Source: Terebella lapidaria (lineage: Eukaryota > Annelida > Polychaeta > Terebellida > Terebellidae). From it: a DNA stretch of 64,000 nucleotides. The notes under the pieces are model-generated. The model did not search any database. It was not told the DNA's origin and was given only the letters and a program-made list of their open reading frames with translations. Positions 1 to 10,974 of the stretch are shown piece after piece. The position numbers and the translations under genes are program-made. Each line of letters starts with the position of its first letter. Position 1 is the first letter of the stretch. Location: contig OX424556.1 of the NCBI GenBank assembly GCA_949152475.1, forward strand, positions 57,246,451 to 57,310,450, read 5' to 3'.

Positions 1-450
1 ATCTGGCGAATAAACTGGAGGCGGGGTAGAACTGTTATTCTCAGTATGATTGGGGGGGATCTTCCAATCTGGGGACTAAGCTGGAGGCGAGGTAGAACTG
101 TTATTCTCAACATAATTAGGGGAGATCTTCCAATCTGGGGAATAAACTGGAGATGAGGTAGAACTGTTATTCTCAACATAATTAGGGGGGGTCTTCCAAT
201 CTGGGGAATAAACTGGAGATGAGGTAGAACTGTTATTCTCAATATAATTAAGGGGGATCTTTCAATCTGGCGAATAAACTGGAGGCGAGGTAGAACTGTT
301 ATTCTCAACATAATTAGGGGGGATCTTCCAATCTGGGGACTAAGCTGGAGGCGAGGTAGAACTGTTATTCTCAACATAATTAGGGGGGGATCTTCTAATC
401 TGGGGACTAAGCTGGAGGCGAGGTAGAACTGTTATTCTCAACATGATTCT
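1..450. repeat. 66-bp tandem repeat, about 7 copies
   Basis: Seven near-identical 66-bp units begin at 1, 67, 133, 199, 265, 331 and about 398. Each contains AATCTGGGGA, GAGGTAGAACTG and ATTCTCAACATAATT. The array ends near 450 and runs off the left edge of the window. If the exon at 584 is real, the array lies in the intron before it. No coding capacity is apparent. Confidence 0.95.
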
Positions 451-583
451 CAATTTTGCACCTCGTGTATGATTTTGTGGGACAAACTAAAGATTGAGGT
501 CAGTTAGCGTTCGATAGCTAGTGACAGTAACAAGCCTATAACTGTTATGGTACTATCATGACACGTGTTCTCGCTTTGAGCAG

Positions 584-745
584 GGTGTACTTGCGTCACT
601 TGCAGCGAAGGGCCACATCCTGAGCGAGTCGGGACACCTGGCCGTGGTGTGTGGCACGGCGCGAATGTGTGACGAAGCTGAGAGATGTGTGTACAAAGCC
701 GTCGGGGACCACCGCAGACACTCAGTGCCGCACGGCTGGAGCTAG
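584..745 (+). CDS. Terminal exon of a gamma-glutamyltransferase-like gene (partial)
   Basis: A pyrimidine-rich stretch ending in CAG at 581-583 is followed by an open frame of 53 codons and a TAG at 743-745. There is no start codon, so this can only be a last exon; the rest of the gene lies to the left of the window. The peptide has KGHILSESGHLAVV, then VYKAVGDHRRHSVPHGW. In gamma-glutamyltransferases the last residues likewise run from a helix ending in GH, through an AVVQ strand, to a D-x-R-x-G...GY tail. That layout is the basis of the call. The family cleaves the gamma-glutamyl bond of glutathione at the cell surface. The match is short and divergent (AVVC for AVVQ, GDHRR for SDSRK), so the family is likely but not certain. 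The 66-bp satellite precedes the exon, and a large foldback element begins 63 bp after the stop. Confidence 0.5.
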   Translation, partial: GVLASLAAKGHILSESGHLAVVCGTARMCDEAERCVYKAVGDHRRHSVPHGWS

Positions 746-808
746 CAAGACCACCGGTTCCTCTAGATATACTTCTGAAACTGTCACGCTCGGATTTACA
801 GTGTCATT

Positions 809-3650
809 TACGGCGGCCCAATGCTGCCATTATTCATGCCTGAGTTAAGAGTAGTTTTGAAATCAGTTTCATAGTTAGTAAACATTTATTTTCAGTTATG
901 AAACTAGTTTCTAGCAAGGCACAAACCCTTTACACCCGGCACAAACGTTTTTAGCAGGGTGCAAACCTTTCTAGCATGGCGCAAACCTTTCTAGCACGGC
1001 ACAAACCTTTATAACAGGGCATAAACCTTTATAACACGGTACAAACCTTTTTAACTTGGCGCAAACCATTTAGCATGGCACAAACCTTTTTAGCATGGCA
1101 CAAACCTTTATAACAGGGCACAAACCTTTTTAACACGGCACAGACCTTTATAGCAGGGCATAAGCCTTTATAACATGGCACAAACCTTTTTAACTTGGCG
1201 CAAACCTTTTTAGCACGGCACAAACCTTTTTAGCATGGCACAAACCTTTATAACACGGCACAAACCTTTATAGCAGGGCGCAAACCTTTTTAACACGGCA
1301 CAAACCTTTATAGCAGGGCATAAACCTTTATAACACGGCACAAACCTTTTTAACTTGGCGCAAACCTTTTTAGCACGGCACAAACCTTTTTAGCATGGCA
1401 CAAACCTTTATAACACGGCACAAACCTTTATAGCAGGGCGCAAACCTTTTTAACATGGCACAAACCTTTATAACAGGGCACAAACCTTTTTAACACGGCA
1501 CAAACCTTTATAGCAGGGCATAAACCTTTATAACATGGCACAAACCTTTTTAACTTGGCGCAAACCTTTTCAGCACGGCACAAACCTTTTTAGCATGGCA
1601 CAAACCTTTATAACACGGCACAAACCTTTATAGCAGGGCGCAAACCTTTTTAACATGGCACAAACCTTTATAACAGGGCACAAACCTTTTTAACACGGCA
1701 CAAACCTTTATAGCAGAGCATAAACCTTTATAACACGGCACAAACCTTTTTAACATGGCACAAACCTTTATAATGGGGCGCAAACCTTTTTAACATGGCA
1801 CAAACCTTTATAGCAGGGCATAAACCTTTCTAGCAGGGCGCAAACCTTTATAACATGGCACAAACCTTTATAGCAGGGCATAAACCTTTTTAGCAGGGCG
1901 CGAACCTTTATAGCACGGCACAAACCTTTATAGCAGGGCATAAACCTTTTTAGCAGGGCGCAAACCTTTATAACATGGCATAAACCTTTTTAACACGGCA
2001 CAAACCATTATAACAAGGCACAAACCTTTATAACATGACACAAACCTTTTTAACACGGCACAAACCTTTGTAGCATTGCACAAACCTTTGTAGCATGGCA
2101 CAAACCCCATGTTTTAAAGGTTTGTGCTGTGATAGATAGGTTTGTGTCATGCTAGAAACTAGTTTCATAACTGAAAAAAACTGTTTACTAACTAGGAAAC
2201 TAATTTCAAACCTACTCTGTTATAAAGGTTTGGGCCCTGCTATATAGGTTTGCGCCGTGCTAAAAAGGTTTGTGCCCCGTTATAAAGATTTAGGCCCTGT
2301 TATAAAGGTTTGTGCTGTGCTTAAAAGGTTTGTGCCTCGTTTTAAAGGTTTATGCCCTGCTATAAAGGTTTGTGCCGTGTTGAAAAGGTTTGTGCCTTGT
2401 TAAAAAGGTTTGTGCCGTGTTAAAAAGGTTTGTGCCCTGTTATAAAGGTTTGCGCCATGTTAAAAACGTTTTGTGCCCTGTTATAAAGGTTTGAGCCATG
2501 TTAAAAACGTTTGTGCCCTGTTATAAAGGTTTGAGCCATGTTAAAAACGTTTGTGCCCTGTTATAAAGGTTTGTGCCCTGTTATAAAGGTTTGCGCCCTG
2601 TTATAAAGGTTTATGCCCTGTTATAAAGGTTTGTGCCGTGTTATAAAGGTTTGTGCCACGCTAAAAAGGTTTGTGCCGTGCTAAAAAGGTTTGCGCCAAG
2701 TTAAAAAGGTTTGTGCCGTGTTATAAAGGTTTATGCCCTGCTATAAAGGTTTGTGCCGTGTTAAAAAGGTTTGTGCCCTGCTATAAAGGTTTGCGCCATG
2801 TTAAAAACGTTTGCGCCCTGCTATAAAGGTTTGTGCCGTGTTATAAAGGTTTGTGCCATGCTAAAAAGGTTTGTGCCGTGCTAAAAAGGTTTGTGCCAAG
2901 TTAAAAAGGTTTGTGCCGTGTTATAAAGGTTTATGCCCTGCTATAAAGGTTTGTGCCGTGTTAAAAAGGTTTGTGCCCTGTTATAAAGGTTTGCGCCCTG
3001 CTATAAAGGTTTGTGCCGTGTTATAAAGGTTTGTGCCGTGTTGTAAAGGTTTGTGCCATGCTAAAAAGGTTTGCGCCAAGTTAAAAAGGTTTGTGCCGTG
3101 TTATAAAGGTTTGTGCCATTTTAAAAAGGTTTGCGCCCTGCTATAAAGGTTTGTGCCGTGTTATAAAGGTTTGTGCCATGCTAAAAAGGTTTGTGCCGTG
3201 CTAAAAAGGTTTGCGCCAAGTTAAAAAGGTTTGTGCCGTGTTATAAAGGTTTATGTCTTGCTATAAAGCTTTGTGCCGTGTTTAAAAGATTTGTGCCCTG
3301 TTATAAAGGTTTGCGCCCTGCTATAAAGGTTTTTGCCGTGTTATAAAGGTTTGTGCCATGCTAAAAAGGTTTGTGCCATGCTAAAAAGGTTTGCGCCAAG
3401 TTAAAAAGGTTTGTGCCGTGTTATAAAGGTTTATGCCCTGTTATAAAGGTTTGTGCCGTGCTAGAAAGGTTTGCGCCATGCTAGAAAGGTTTGCACCCTG
3501 CTAAAAACGTTTGTGCCGGGTGTAAAGGGTTTGTGCCTTGCTAGAAACTAGTTTCATAACTGAAAATAACTGTTTACTAACTATGAAACTGATTTCAAAA
3601 CTACTCTTATATAACTCAGGCATGAATAATGGCAGCATTGAGCCGCCGTA
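809..3650. mobile_element. Foldback-type DNA element with satellite arms
   Basis: The ends are inverted copies. The left starts TACGGCGGCCCAATGCTGCC at 809; the right ends with the complement at 3650. Both ends are flanked by GTCATT (803-808 and 3651-3656), a 6-bp target duplication. Inside each end lies a module of about 65 bp (GAAACTAGTTTCATAAC and flanks), then long arms of a 20-bp satellite with consensus GCACAAACCTTTWTARCANG. There are about 60 units in one orientation (about 905-2110) and about 66 in the other (about 2113-3540). The centre of symmetry is near 2113. No transposase is present, so the element is non-autonomous. Short open frames here are satellite artefacts. Confidence 0.9.
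2151..2218 (+). repeat. Extra internal copy of the foldback end module
   Basis: The module that should sit only at the element ends (GAAACTAGTTTCATAACTG ... CTGTTTACTAACTA ...) occurs a third time here, in the orientation of the right end at 3541-3603. Satellite units in the right-arm orientation lie on both sides of it. It marks an internal join, either from insertion of a related copy or from duplication of the right end. Confidence 0.8.
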
Positions 3651-3681
3651 GTCATTGCAACGAACGTAGATATTTTGTTAC

Positions 3682-4079
3682 ATTCCCATTACGAACCGCG
3701 AGCTACGACCTGCGAGCTGCGACCTGCGTACTACGAGCTGCGACCTGCGAGCTAGTATAGAAACGAGAAATGACATTGTAGGCTATATATGGCTTATTCT
3801 ATAGTAAACCATGGTTTAATACGGAAAATGTATATAGACCTACCAAATATTTAAGTTGTATTTTGTTGCACACAGGTCGCAGTTTGTAACGTGAGCTCGC
3901 AGGTCGCAGTTTGTACCTCGCAGGTCGCAGTTTGTACCTCGCAGGTCGCAGTTTTACCTCGCAGGTCGCAGTTTTCACCTCGCAGGTCGCAGTTATAGCT
4001 CGCAGGTCACATGTCTATATCAATTTATAGCTCGCAGCTCGCAGTATGCAGCTCGCAGCTCGCGGTTCGTAATTGGAAT
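3682..4079. mobile_element. Small foldback/palindromic element with about 20-bp subrepeats
   Basis: The left end reads ATTCCCATTACGAACCGCG and the right end carries its complement (CGCGGTTCGTAATTGGAAT). The arms are made of alternating GAGCTGCGACCTGC-like units on the left and GCTCGCAGGTCGCAGTTTG-like units, in inverse orientation, on the right. The AT-rich middle (about 3760-3870) is unique. No clean target duplication is seen. It lies 32 bp beyond the larger foldback element. Confidence 0.75.
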
Positions 4080-4790
4080 TCCATACATTTGTTATATTTC
4101 TGCAGGTTTCCTGCCAAAGAAGCAAGTGTGTCCATTAATCCTCGAGTGTAGACGTACATATATAATTTATTATCTAAATATTTGTACCACCGTCTTAATG
4201 TTTACATGAATGATTTATTTATACCTTTTGTTGATACTTACACCTTCAAAGATGACGAGACATATGTTTTGCCCAAATATTATACCAAAACATTTGGGTA
4301 TCACTCCATGAATTACATGCGTGTTAAATTAGGGGGATTCGTGATACTAAATTAAGACATTATCATGCGTGAACAATTCTAATGTAAAAATTAAGGATTT
4401 TTTTTTACCAGAGAAGCCTCTATTTTTAATATGCGCTAAACGTTGTCTTAGGAATGCAACGTCTTTTAGTCACACGTATCTGCTGATATTTTTTATTTTA
4501 ATGCATGTTACTTGTCCTATGTATCTTAGGGTAATTATATATGTCGTGCAGAAGTCTACGAGCTTTTATTGTGTATTATTCTCAATATCATACATACGAG
4601 ATCAATACGACAATACATAGTTCAAACATACAAAGTGTGCTGTCCATTCTATACTATTGTTAATTAAGCTTTATTTATTTTACAATAATTGACGAACGAG
4701 CAGCTTTGCTTATATCAGGCAAAAAAAAAATTCTGGTTATCGCGCGCGTGCATCGCTCATTACCGCCAATTTTTATATTCGTGCATTTCT
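4080..4790. other. AT-rich intergenic stretch
   Basis: No gene, RNA or repeat structure is recognised. Short open frames here have no protein-like composition. Confidence 0.6.
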
Positions 4791-5258
4791 CACCCCATCT
4801 ATAATTATCACCTCACAATATTCACCGAATTTATAATATCCACCCCATCTATAATTACCACCTCAGAATTATCACCGCGTTCATAATTTCCACCCCGTCT
4901 ATAATTATCACCTCACAATATTCACCGAGTTTAAAATATCCACCCCATCTATAATTATCACCTCACAATATTCACCGAGTTTATAATATCCACCCCATCT
5001 ATAATTATCACCTCATAATATTCACCGCGTTCATAAATTCCACCCCGTTTATAATTACCACCTCAGAAATATCACGGCGTTCATAATTTCCACCCCGTTT
5101 ATAATTACCACCTCAGAATTATCACGGCGTTCATAATTTCCACCCTGTTTATAATTACCACCTCAGAATTATCACCGCGTTCATAATTTCCACCCCATCA
5201 ATATTTATCACCTCACGATATTCATCGAGTTTATAATATCCACCCTATCTATAATGTG
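4791..5258. repeat. 50-bp tandem repeat, about 9 copies
   Basis: Units carry CACCCCATCTATAATTATCA, then CCTCACAATATTCACCG and a TTYATAATWT tail. Copies vary by substitution (CCCCGTTT for CCCCATCT, AGAATT for ACAATA). No coding capacity is evident. Confidence 0.95.
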
Positions 5259-6189
5259 GCGATTTTGCCCATAGATTGCGGCAGGTGTCTTTGCTAAACA
5301 TTAACCAGTTTTACGGTCTATTTTTGGACGCTTCAGCTCGAAGCACGTGTTGCCCCGGCAACGCCCTATAATCTTCTCTCGCCCAGTAAACTATACCAAT
5401 GGTTTGACCTAGATCTCCTTCGTGTCTCGTGTATTGGGCTATGTATACTCTGGCACCGTTTTGATCTGGGAAGTTGTCTCAGAGCAAGGCGAGAGAGACG
5501 ACGGGGAGCTCAGCCATAACCTCTACATCCTCGCTCCGTGGCTAAGGCCCTCGCGGGCCCTGGGGACGACTTCAATAGGGGGCACGGGCTGGGGTAGACC
5601 TTGATGACTCGTAGCGCATGCCCTCTGGATCACCGGTCTTCTCCACCCGGGATGGTGCGACACAGGCTCTGGCAGACTGTCGGGCTGTCCGGGGTTCCAT
5701 CCCCGAGGCGGACAGCGGCGAGCCAAGCCTCACAGTTGACACCACGGTGATGATCCTGTATCTGAGTGGTGTCCGCATGTTTGGGCTCGTTGGGCGGGCT
5801 GCTACCTAGTTAATGTTCTAATGATAGAGTAATGACTGCGCCCGCAGTGACCCTCGGTGAGCAGACTTCCGCGAGGATCTGAGGATAGCGGATGCGCGTC
5901 CGCGATGACCTGTGGTGAGAGGACTATCCTCGAGGATCCCGGATAGCGGACGACGTTAAAACTTTACATTGGTGCCGTGACCAGGATCAGTCCGACGGCT
6001 TTCCATTGCAGCCTACTGTCGCAGTGTTTTGCTCCCTCATCCCTGGGGACCTCTTGCCTCTCCCGGGACAGCTTGGAAAGATATAATGAGCGAGAAAGAG
6101 AAAGAGATAGTCAATGGGAAAGGTAGTCCGATTTACAGCGGCTGATTTCCATCGCGCTTGACCAGTACAAGCGGAACCAGCCTGCTGCT

Positions 6190-8430
6190 ATGCGTGTCGA
6201 TCCGACGATCCCCTACAGTCCGGGGATGACTGGGCCAGTGTCCCCTCCCCCAGTCCTACCAAGTCCGCAGGCGCCAGTGGTCTCAGCAATGGGATACGTG
6301 CCTGCTCCGCGACTTGGGGGCACCACGCTGGCTACCGCTTCGACCATTCCTATGGCCGGAGTGTCCGCCGCGTGGTCAGCTTATTCTGGCAATCAGGGTG
6401 TGTCGGGCATGCAGTGGCAACCGGTGGCTCCGGCCCCTAGCTACGTCAGCTATGCCGCCCCGTCTGGAACCTACCCAGTAGGATCGACGGGAGTCTCGAT
6501 CGCACCAAGTCAGGGTGGGCAATTTGTGGGTATGTACCCGGCAGCGAGCGTGAACTTCCCAGCTCCCATGCCCGCGACGTACGGGTCCGCTCCGGTAGAC
6601 TCTGCTGCAGGAGGTACATGGACTCTGCCGTCCTATATCAACCGAAGGCCAGACCAAACGTCTTGGCGGAAGAAGTTTAACGAGGATAACGCCGATCTGG
6701 AGGATTACTTACTCCAGGTATGGCGGACGGTGGTATACAAAGGATGGACCCAGGAGGAAGCTGTGCACATCCTCTCGGGGAGCCTGGAAGGAAAGGCCCT
6801 CCAAGTTATGCAGTGTCTGCCGTTGGGGACGGCTACGTTCGGCGAGGTTGCCCAGCAACTTCGCTTGCTGTTCACGCCGACAACAAACAGGCGGATGTTT
6901 GAACGAGAGTTCAAAGCGCGGATCCGCCTACCGACTGAGTCCGTAACTGAGTACGATGGCCAGCCATACCACATATCATACGGGCTGGCCATGCACGAAA
7001 AACGATCGATGGAGGAGGTAATTAACTCCGCCCTTGCAATAGAGGTAGCTGTCCGCTCCAGACAGATGCCTCCGGCCCCGGCTTCGGCCCCGGCTGTTCC
7101 CTTGCAAGTGGTGGCACCTTTTCCGGTCAATGCATCGCAGATGGCCCCATGGCCTGCCCCGGCTCCCCGGGAACCAGCCATGGAGCCCAACCCTCAGCGG
7201 GTTGGTACACCGGCACCCTCCACAGGGATGCCCATACAAGCGGCACCGGCTGTCGCGTCGTGCTCATCCTCGGAGGAGTACGACTTAGAGGAATACGATT
7301 TCTCTGCGGCGCAGATGATTGCGCACTGCGCAGGAATCGAAGCTCCGGGACCCGCGGACTGCTGCGTGTTCACCTCCGGACCAGCTCAGAACCGTTCCAT
7401 GCTACTTCTGCGAAAACAGGGACACTTCTGGCTTAAGTGTCCGGAATTACTGTAATGCCTGCGGACACGCGGATATCATGGGAGTCTCCCTGATCCGCGC
7501 CGGAGAAATTCCTCCTTTCGGTTTGGTCCTTGGGACAGCAGAACCGTCCTTCGCGTGAGGGAAACTGAAACCGGACGTGGTGGTGACCAACATTACGTCC
7601 GGGGACAGTTGTTCTGAGACTGCCCCCTCTACGGACAAGCCAGACGATTCTCAAGTAGATATAACTTCTCTGGAAGTGGTCCTTGAGGATCCGTCTAGCT
7701 CGTCCACGGCCGAGGTAGACAAAGAAGACGCTGACAACAAACAGGCGGATGTTTGAACGAGAGTTCAAAGCACGGATCCGCCTACTGACTGAGTCCGTAA
7801 CTGAGTACGCTTTTAACTTTCGCGTACTAGGCCGGAGAGCTTATCTGGACATGGAAGCCAGTCGGTTTGAACCGATGCTAATTGACCAATTCATCGATGG
7901 CCAGCCATACAACATATCATACGGGCTGGCCACGCACGAACAACGATCGGTGGAGGAGGTAATTAACTCCGCCCTTGCAATAGAGGTAGCTGTCCACTCC
8001 AGACAGATGCCTCCGGCCCCGGCTTCGGCCCCGGCTGTTCCCTTGCAAGCAGTGGCATCTTCTCCGGTCAATGTATCGCAGATGGCCCCATGGCCTGCCC
8101 CGGCTCCCCGGGAACCAGCCATGGAGCCCAACCCTCAGCGGGTTGGTCCACCGGCACCCTCCACAGGGATGCCCGTACAAGCGGCACCAGCTGACGCGTC
8201 ATGCTCGTCCTCGGAGGAGTACGACTTAGAGGAATACGATTTCTCTGCGGTGCAGATGATTGTGCACTGCACAGGAATCGAAGCTCCGGGACCCGCGGAC
8301 TGCTGCGTGTTCACCTCCGGACCAGCTCAGAACCGTTCCATGCTACTTCTGCGGAAAACAGGGAAACTTCTGGCTTAAGTGTCCGGAATTACTGGAACGC
8401 CTGCGGGCACGTGGATATCATGGGAGTCTC
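6190..8430 (+). pseudogene. Gag region of Gypsy element A (fossil)
   Basis: Pro/Ala/Ser-rich N-terminal part, then a capsid-like part (WRKKFNEDNADLEDYL, RRMFEREFKARIRLPTESV) and a CCHC-type knuckle (CYFCG...). A segment of about 850 bp around the capsid and nucleocapsid part occurs twice in tandem (about 6880-7560 and 7735-8520), a duplication internal to this copy. Broken. Confidence 0.8.
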
Positions 8431-8739
8431 CCTGATCCATGCTGGAGAAATTCCTCCTTTCAGTTTGGTCCTTCGGGACAGCAGAACCGTCCTTCGCGTG
8501 AGGGAAACTGAAACAGGACGTGGTGGTGACCAAAACTATGTCTGGGGACAGTTGTTCTGTGGCGTCTGAGGCTGCCCCCTCCACAGACAAGCCGGACAAC
8601 TCTCACGTAGATATAACTTCTCCGGAAGTGGTTCTTGAGGATCCGTCTATCCGTCTGTCGAGGCAGACAATGAAGACTCCGTTGCCGAGCCCAGTGCTCT
8701 GGATGATGCCTGCTGGTACCCCTGCTGGTACCTGCCTCT

Positions 8740-10760
8740 GTCTTGCAGACGGCCCGGTCCCTCGTAAACTCTGGCTCAAAGGTTACCCTCGTAGCCATGG
8801 GAACTTTTAAGCGCGAGCCAGCGCTCCGCGACATCGTATTGCGGGATCCCAGACGTTACACGCTCCACGGAGCGGGTAACAATAGCATCCCTATCCATGG
8901 TGTCATCGATCTGCCTATTACTCTTGGAGACAAGATATACATAACAGAGGCAATCGTTGCGGATATTATAGCGCCCGGGATCATTGGAATAAAATTTCTC
9001 CAGATCCACCGGGTGATCGCCAACTTCAGCGCCGGCGAACTCCGGATGGGAGAGGACACACATTTCCTCTTCCACGCGGGTCCGACCCTTTCTTTCTTTC
9101 CAACTGCAGGCGGCGCGCACAACCATTGTGCTGCCTTTGAGCGAGATGATCATTGAGGCGAGGCCACGGCGTCCGTGCATGTCCCTTGATGGTCGTCCGT
9201 GTAGAGTGCAACTGGTAAGTAATTTTGCCCGAGGAACGGGACTCGTGCTGGGTGGGGCTCTGGTCAAGTCCGACATCCGCGCGATGCCTATCCTCGTGGT
9301 GAATCCCATGGATGCTCCCGTTGTCCTGCGACGCTACTGCTACGCTCGCGTCGTCTAGCCGGGTTATCCCTGACGACCCTGTGTGTTGTGCTGCGTGCGC
9401 GGCAGCGTTCGCTGGAGATGATCCGTTCATCCTGCCAGACCATCTGGAATGGTGCGGTTGGCAAGACAGACGTGGCCAAACACCGCATCAACCTCCTGGA
9501 TGAGCGTCCTATTAAACAGCATCTACAGCGAGCAGCGATAGTGCACCAAGAGGTCATAGACAAGGAGGTGCAAAAGATGCTCGAGCTAGACATCATCGAA
9601 CCCAGTGATAGCCCTTGGGCAAGTCCTGTGGTTATGGTGAAGAAGAAGGACGGCTCGTGGAGGTTCTGCATGGATTATCGTAAACTCAACGATGCCACGC
9701 GGAAGGACTCATATCCTCTTCCGCACATCGAGGACACTTTCGATGCCCTGGCCGGATCGCACTACTTCAGTGCTCTGGATCTGGCCTCCAGGTATTGGCA
9801 GGTCGAGATGGACGAGAGTGATACGTCGAAAACTGCCTTTGTTACCAGGAACGGGCTCTACCAATTTAAGGTAATGCCGTTCGGGCTCTGTAACGCACCA
9901 GCGACGTTCGAGCGCCTCATGGAGATGGTCCTCAAAGGGTTCCTCTGGAAGCGATGTATGGTTTACATCGACGATGTCGTCGTGTATGGCCGTTCGTTTG
10001 AGGAAACCCTCACCAACCTCCAGATGGTGTTTCATCTCATCCGCGAAGCAGGCCTTAAATTGAAGCCTAGTAAGTGCGAACTTTTCGCGCAGGAGATCCT
10101 GTACTTGGGCTTCATGGTAACAGGCACCGGAGTTAGACCAGACCCTGCAAAGATAGAGGCAGTACAGAACTGGCCTCGGCATTGTATCATGGCGGACGTG
10201 AGGTCCTTCTTGGGCTTCGCGAGTTATCACCGCCGGTTTATACGAGGCTTTGCGGAGATCGCGCGCCCCCTTACTATCCTCACGGAAAAGGGCGCCGATT
10301 TTGTCTGGCAAGCTGGGCAAGCCATCGCCTTCTCGGAACTCCGGCAAGCTTTAGTAGCTGCCCCGGTGCTGCGGCACCCTCGGCCGGATTGTGAGTTCAT
10401 CCTTGCACTCGGCGGTGTCCTCTCACAGATCGTGGATGGACAAGAGCAGGTAGTAGCTTATGCGAGTGTGGCTTTGAGCCGCTCTCAAATGAACTACTGC
10501 ACCACTCACCGTGAGCTCCTCGCGGTGGTAACCATGACCAAGTGTTTCCGGCACTATTTGTTGAGACGCCATTTCCGCTTGCGGACTGATCACAGTTCGC
10601 TGAGATGGCTCCTAAACTATAGTGAGGCCGATGGCTTGGTGGCCCAGTGGCTCGTCAAACTCCAGGAGTATGACATGCAAATTGAGCACCGCGCCGGAAA
10701 GTTGCACGGCAACGCTGACGGACTGTCACGTTGTCATAAGTGCAAGAACCCTGACTGTGC
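8740..10760 (+). pseudogene. Protease, reverse transcriptase and RNase H region of Gypsy element A (fossil)
   Basis: A protease-like stretch comes first. Then come RT motifs: SPWASPVVMVKKKDGSWRFC, the DYRKLN block, LDLASRYWQV, the FGLCNAP block and the catalytic YIDD. RNase H follows with HRELLAVV, RTDHSSLRWL and HGNADGLSR. This is a typical Ty3/Gypsy order. The element is a broken fossil. Confidence 0.9.
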
Positions 10761-10974
10761 CGGGATGACTCCATTCCAGCGTGTCGGGGATTCTTCCTCA
10801 GACTCGGAATTGGACCTTCCAGGAAGGCCGCAGGCCGCCACCCCCTCTAACAACACAGCAGCCGGAGCCACAAGAGTCCACCCCTGCGCGAGGACCCGCC
10901 GTTACCGGCGTTGGCGTCCCGCATTTGAAGCGGAGGTATGACTCAGCTCCAGTGAGTCTTCCTCGAGTCCGGCG

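Noticed and set aside
1029-2110. Open frames of about 60 codons with repeated KRFVPCYKGLCP-like peptides on the minus strand
   Set aside because: They are read out of the 20-bp foldback satellite, whose units happen to lack stops in some frames. No start context, codon bias or family supports a gene.
809-3650. Centromeric or subtelomeric satellite
   Set aside because: The array is short, inverted, and bounded by terminal repeats and a 6-bp target duplication, so it is a mobile element.
4369-4886. Two short plus-strand open frames before the 50-bp repeat
   Set aside because: AT-rich composition, no domain, and the second runs into the satellite.
3661-5258. Tandem repeats considered as CRISPR arrays
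   Set aside because: Units are contiguous, without unique spacers, and the genome is animal.
6376-7239. Long antisense frames opposite the Gypsy gag region
   Set aside because: They are shadows of a GC-rich gag frame, with no recognisable protein on that strand.
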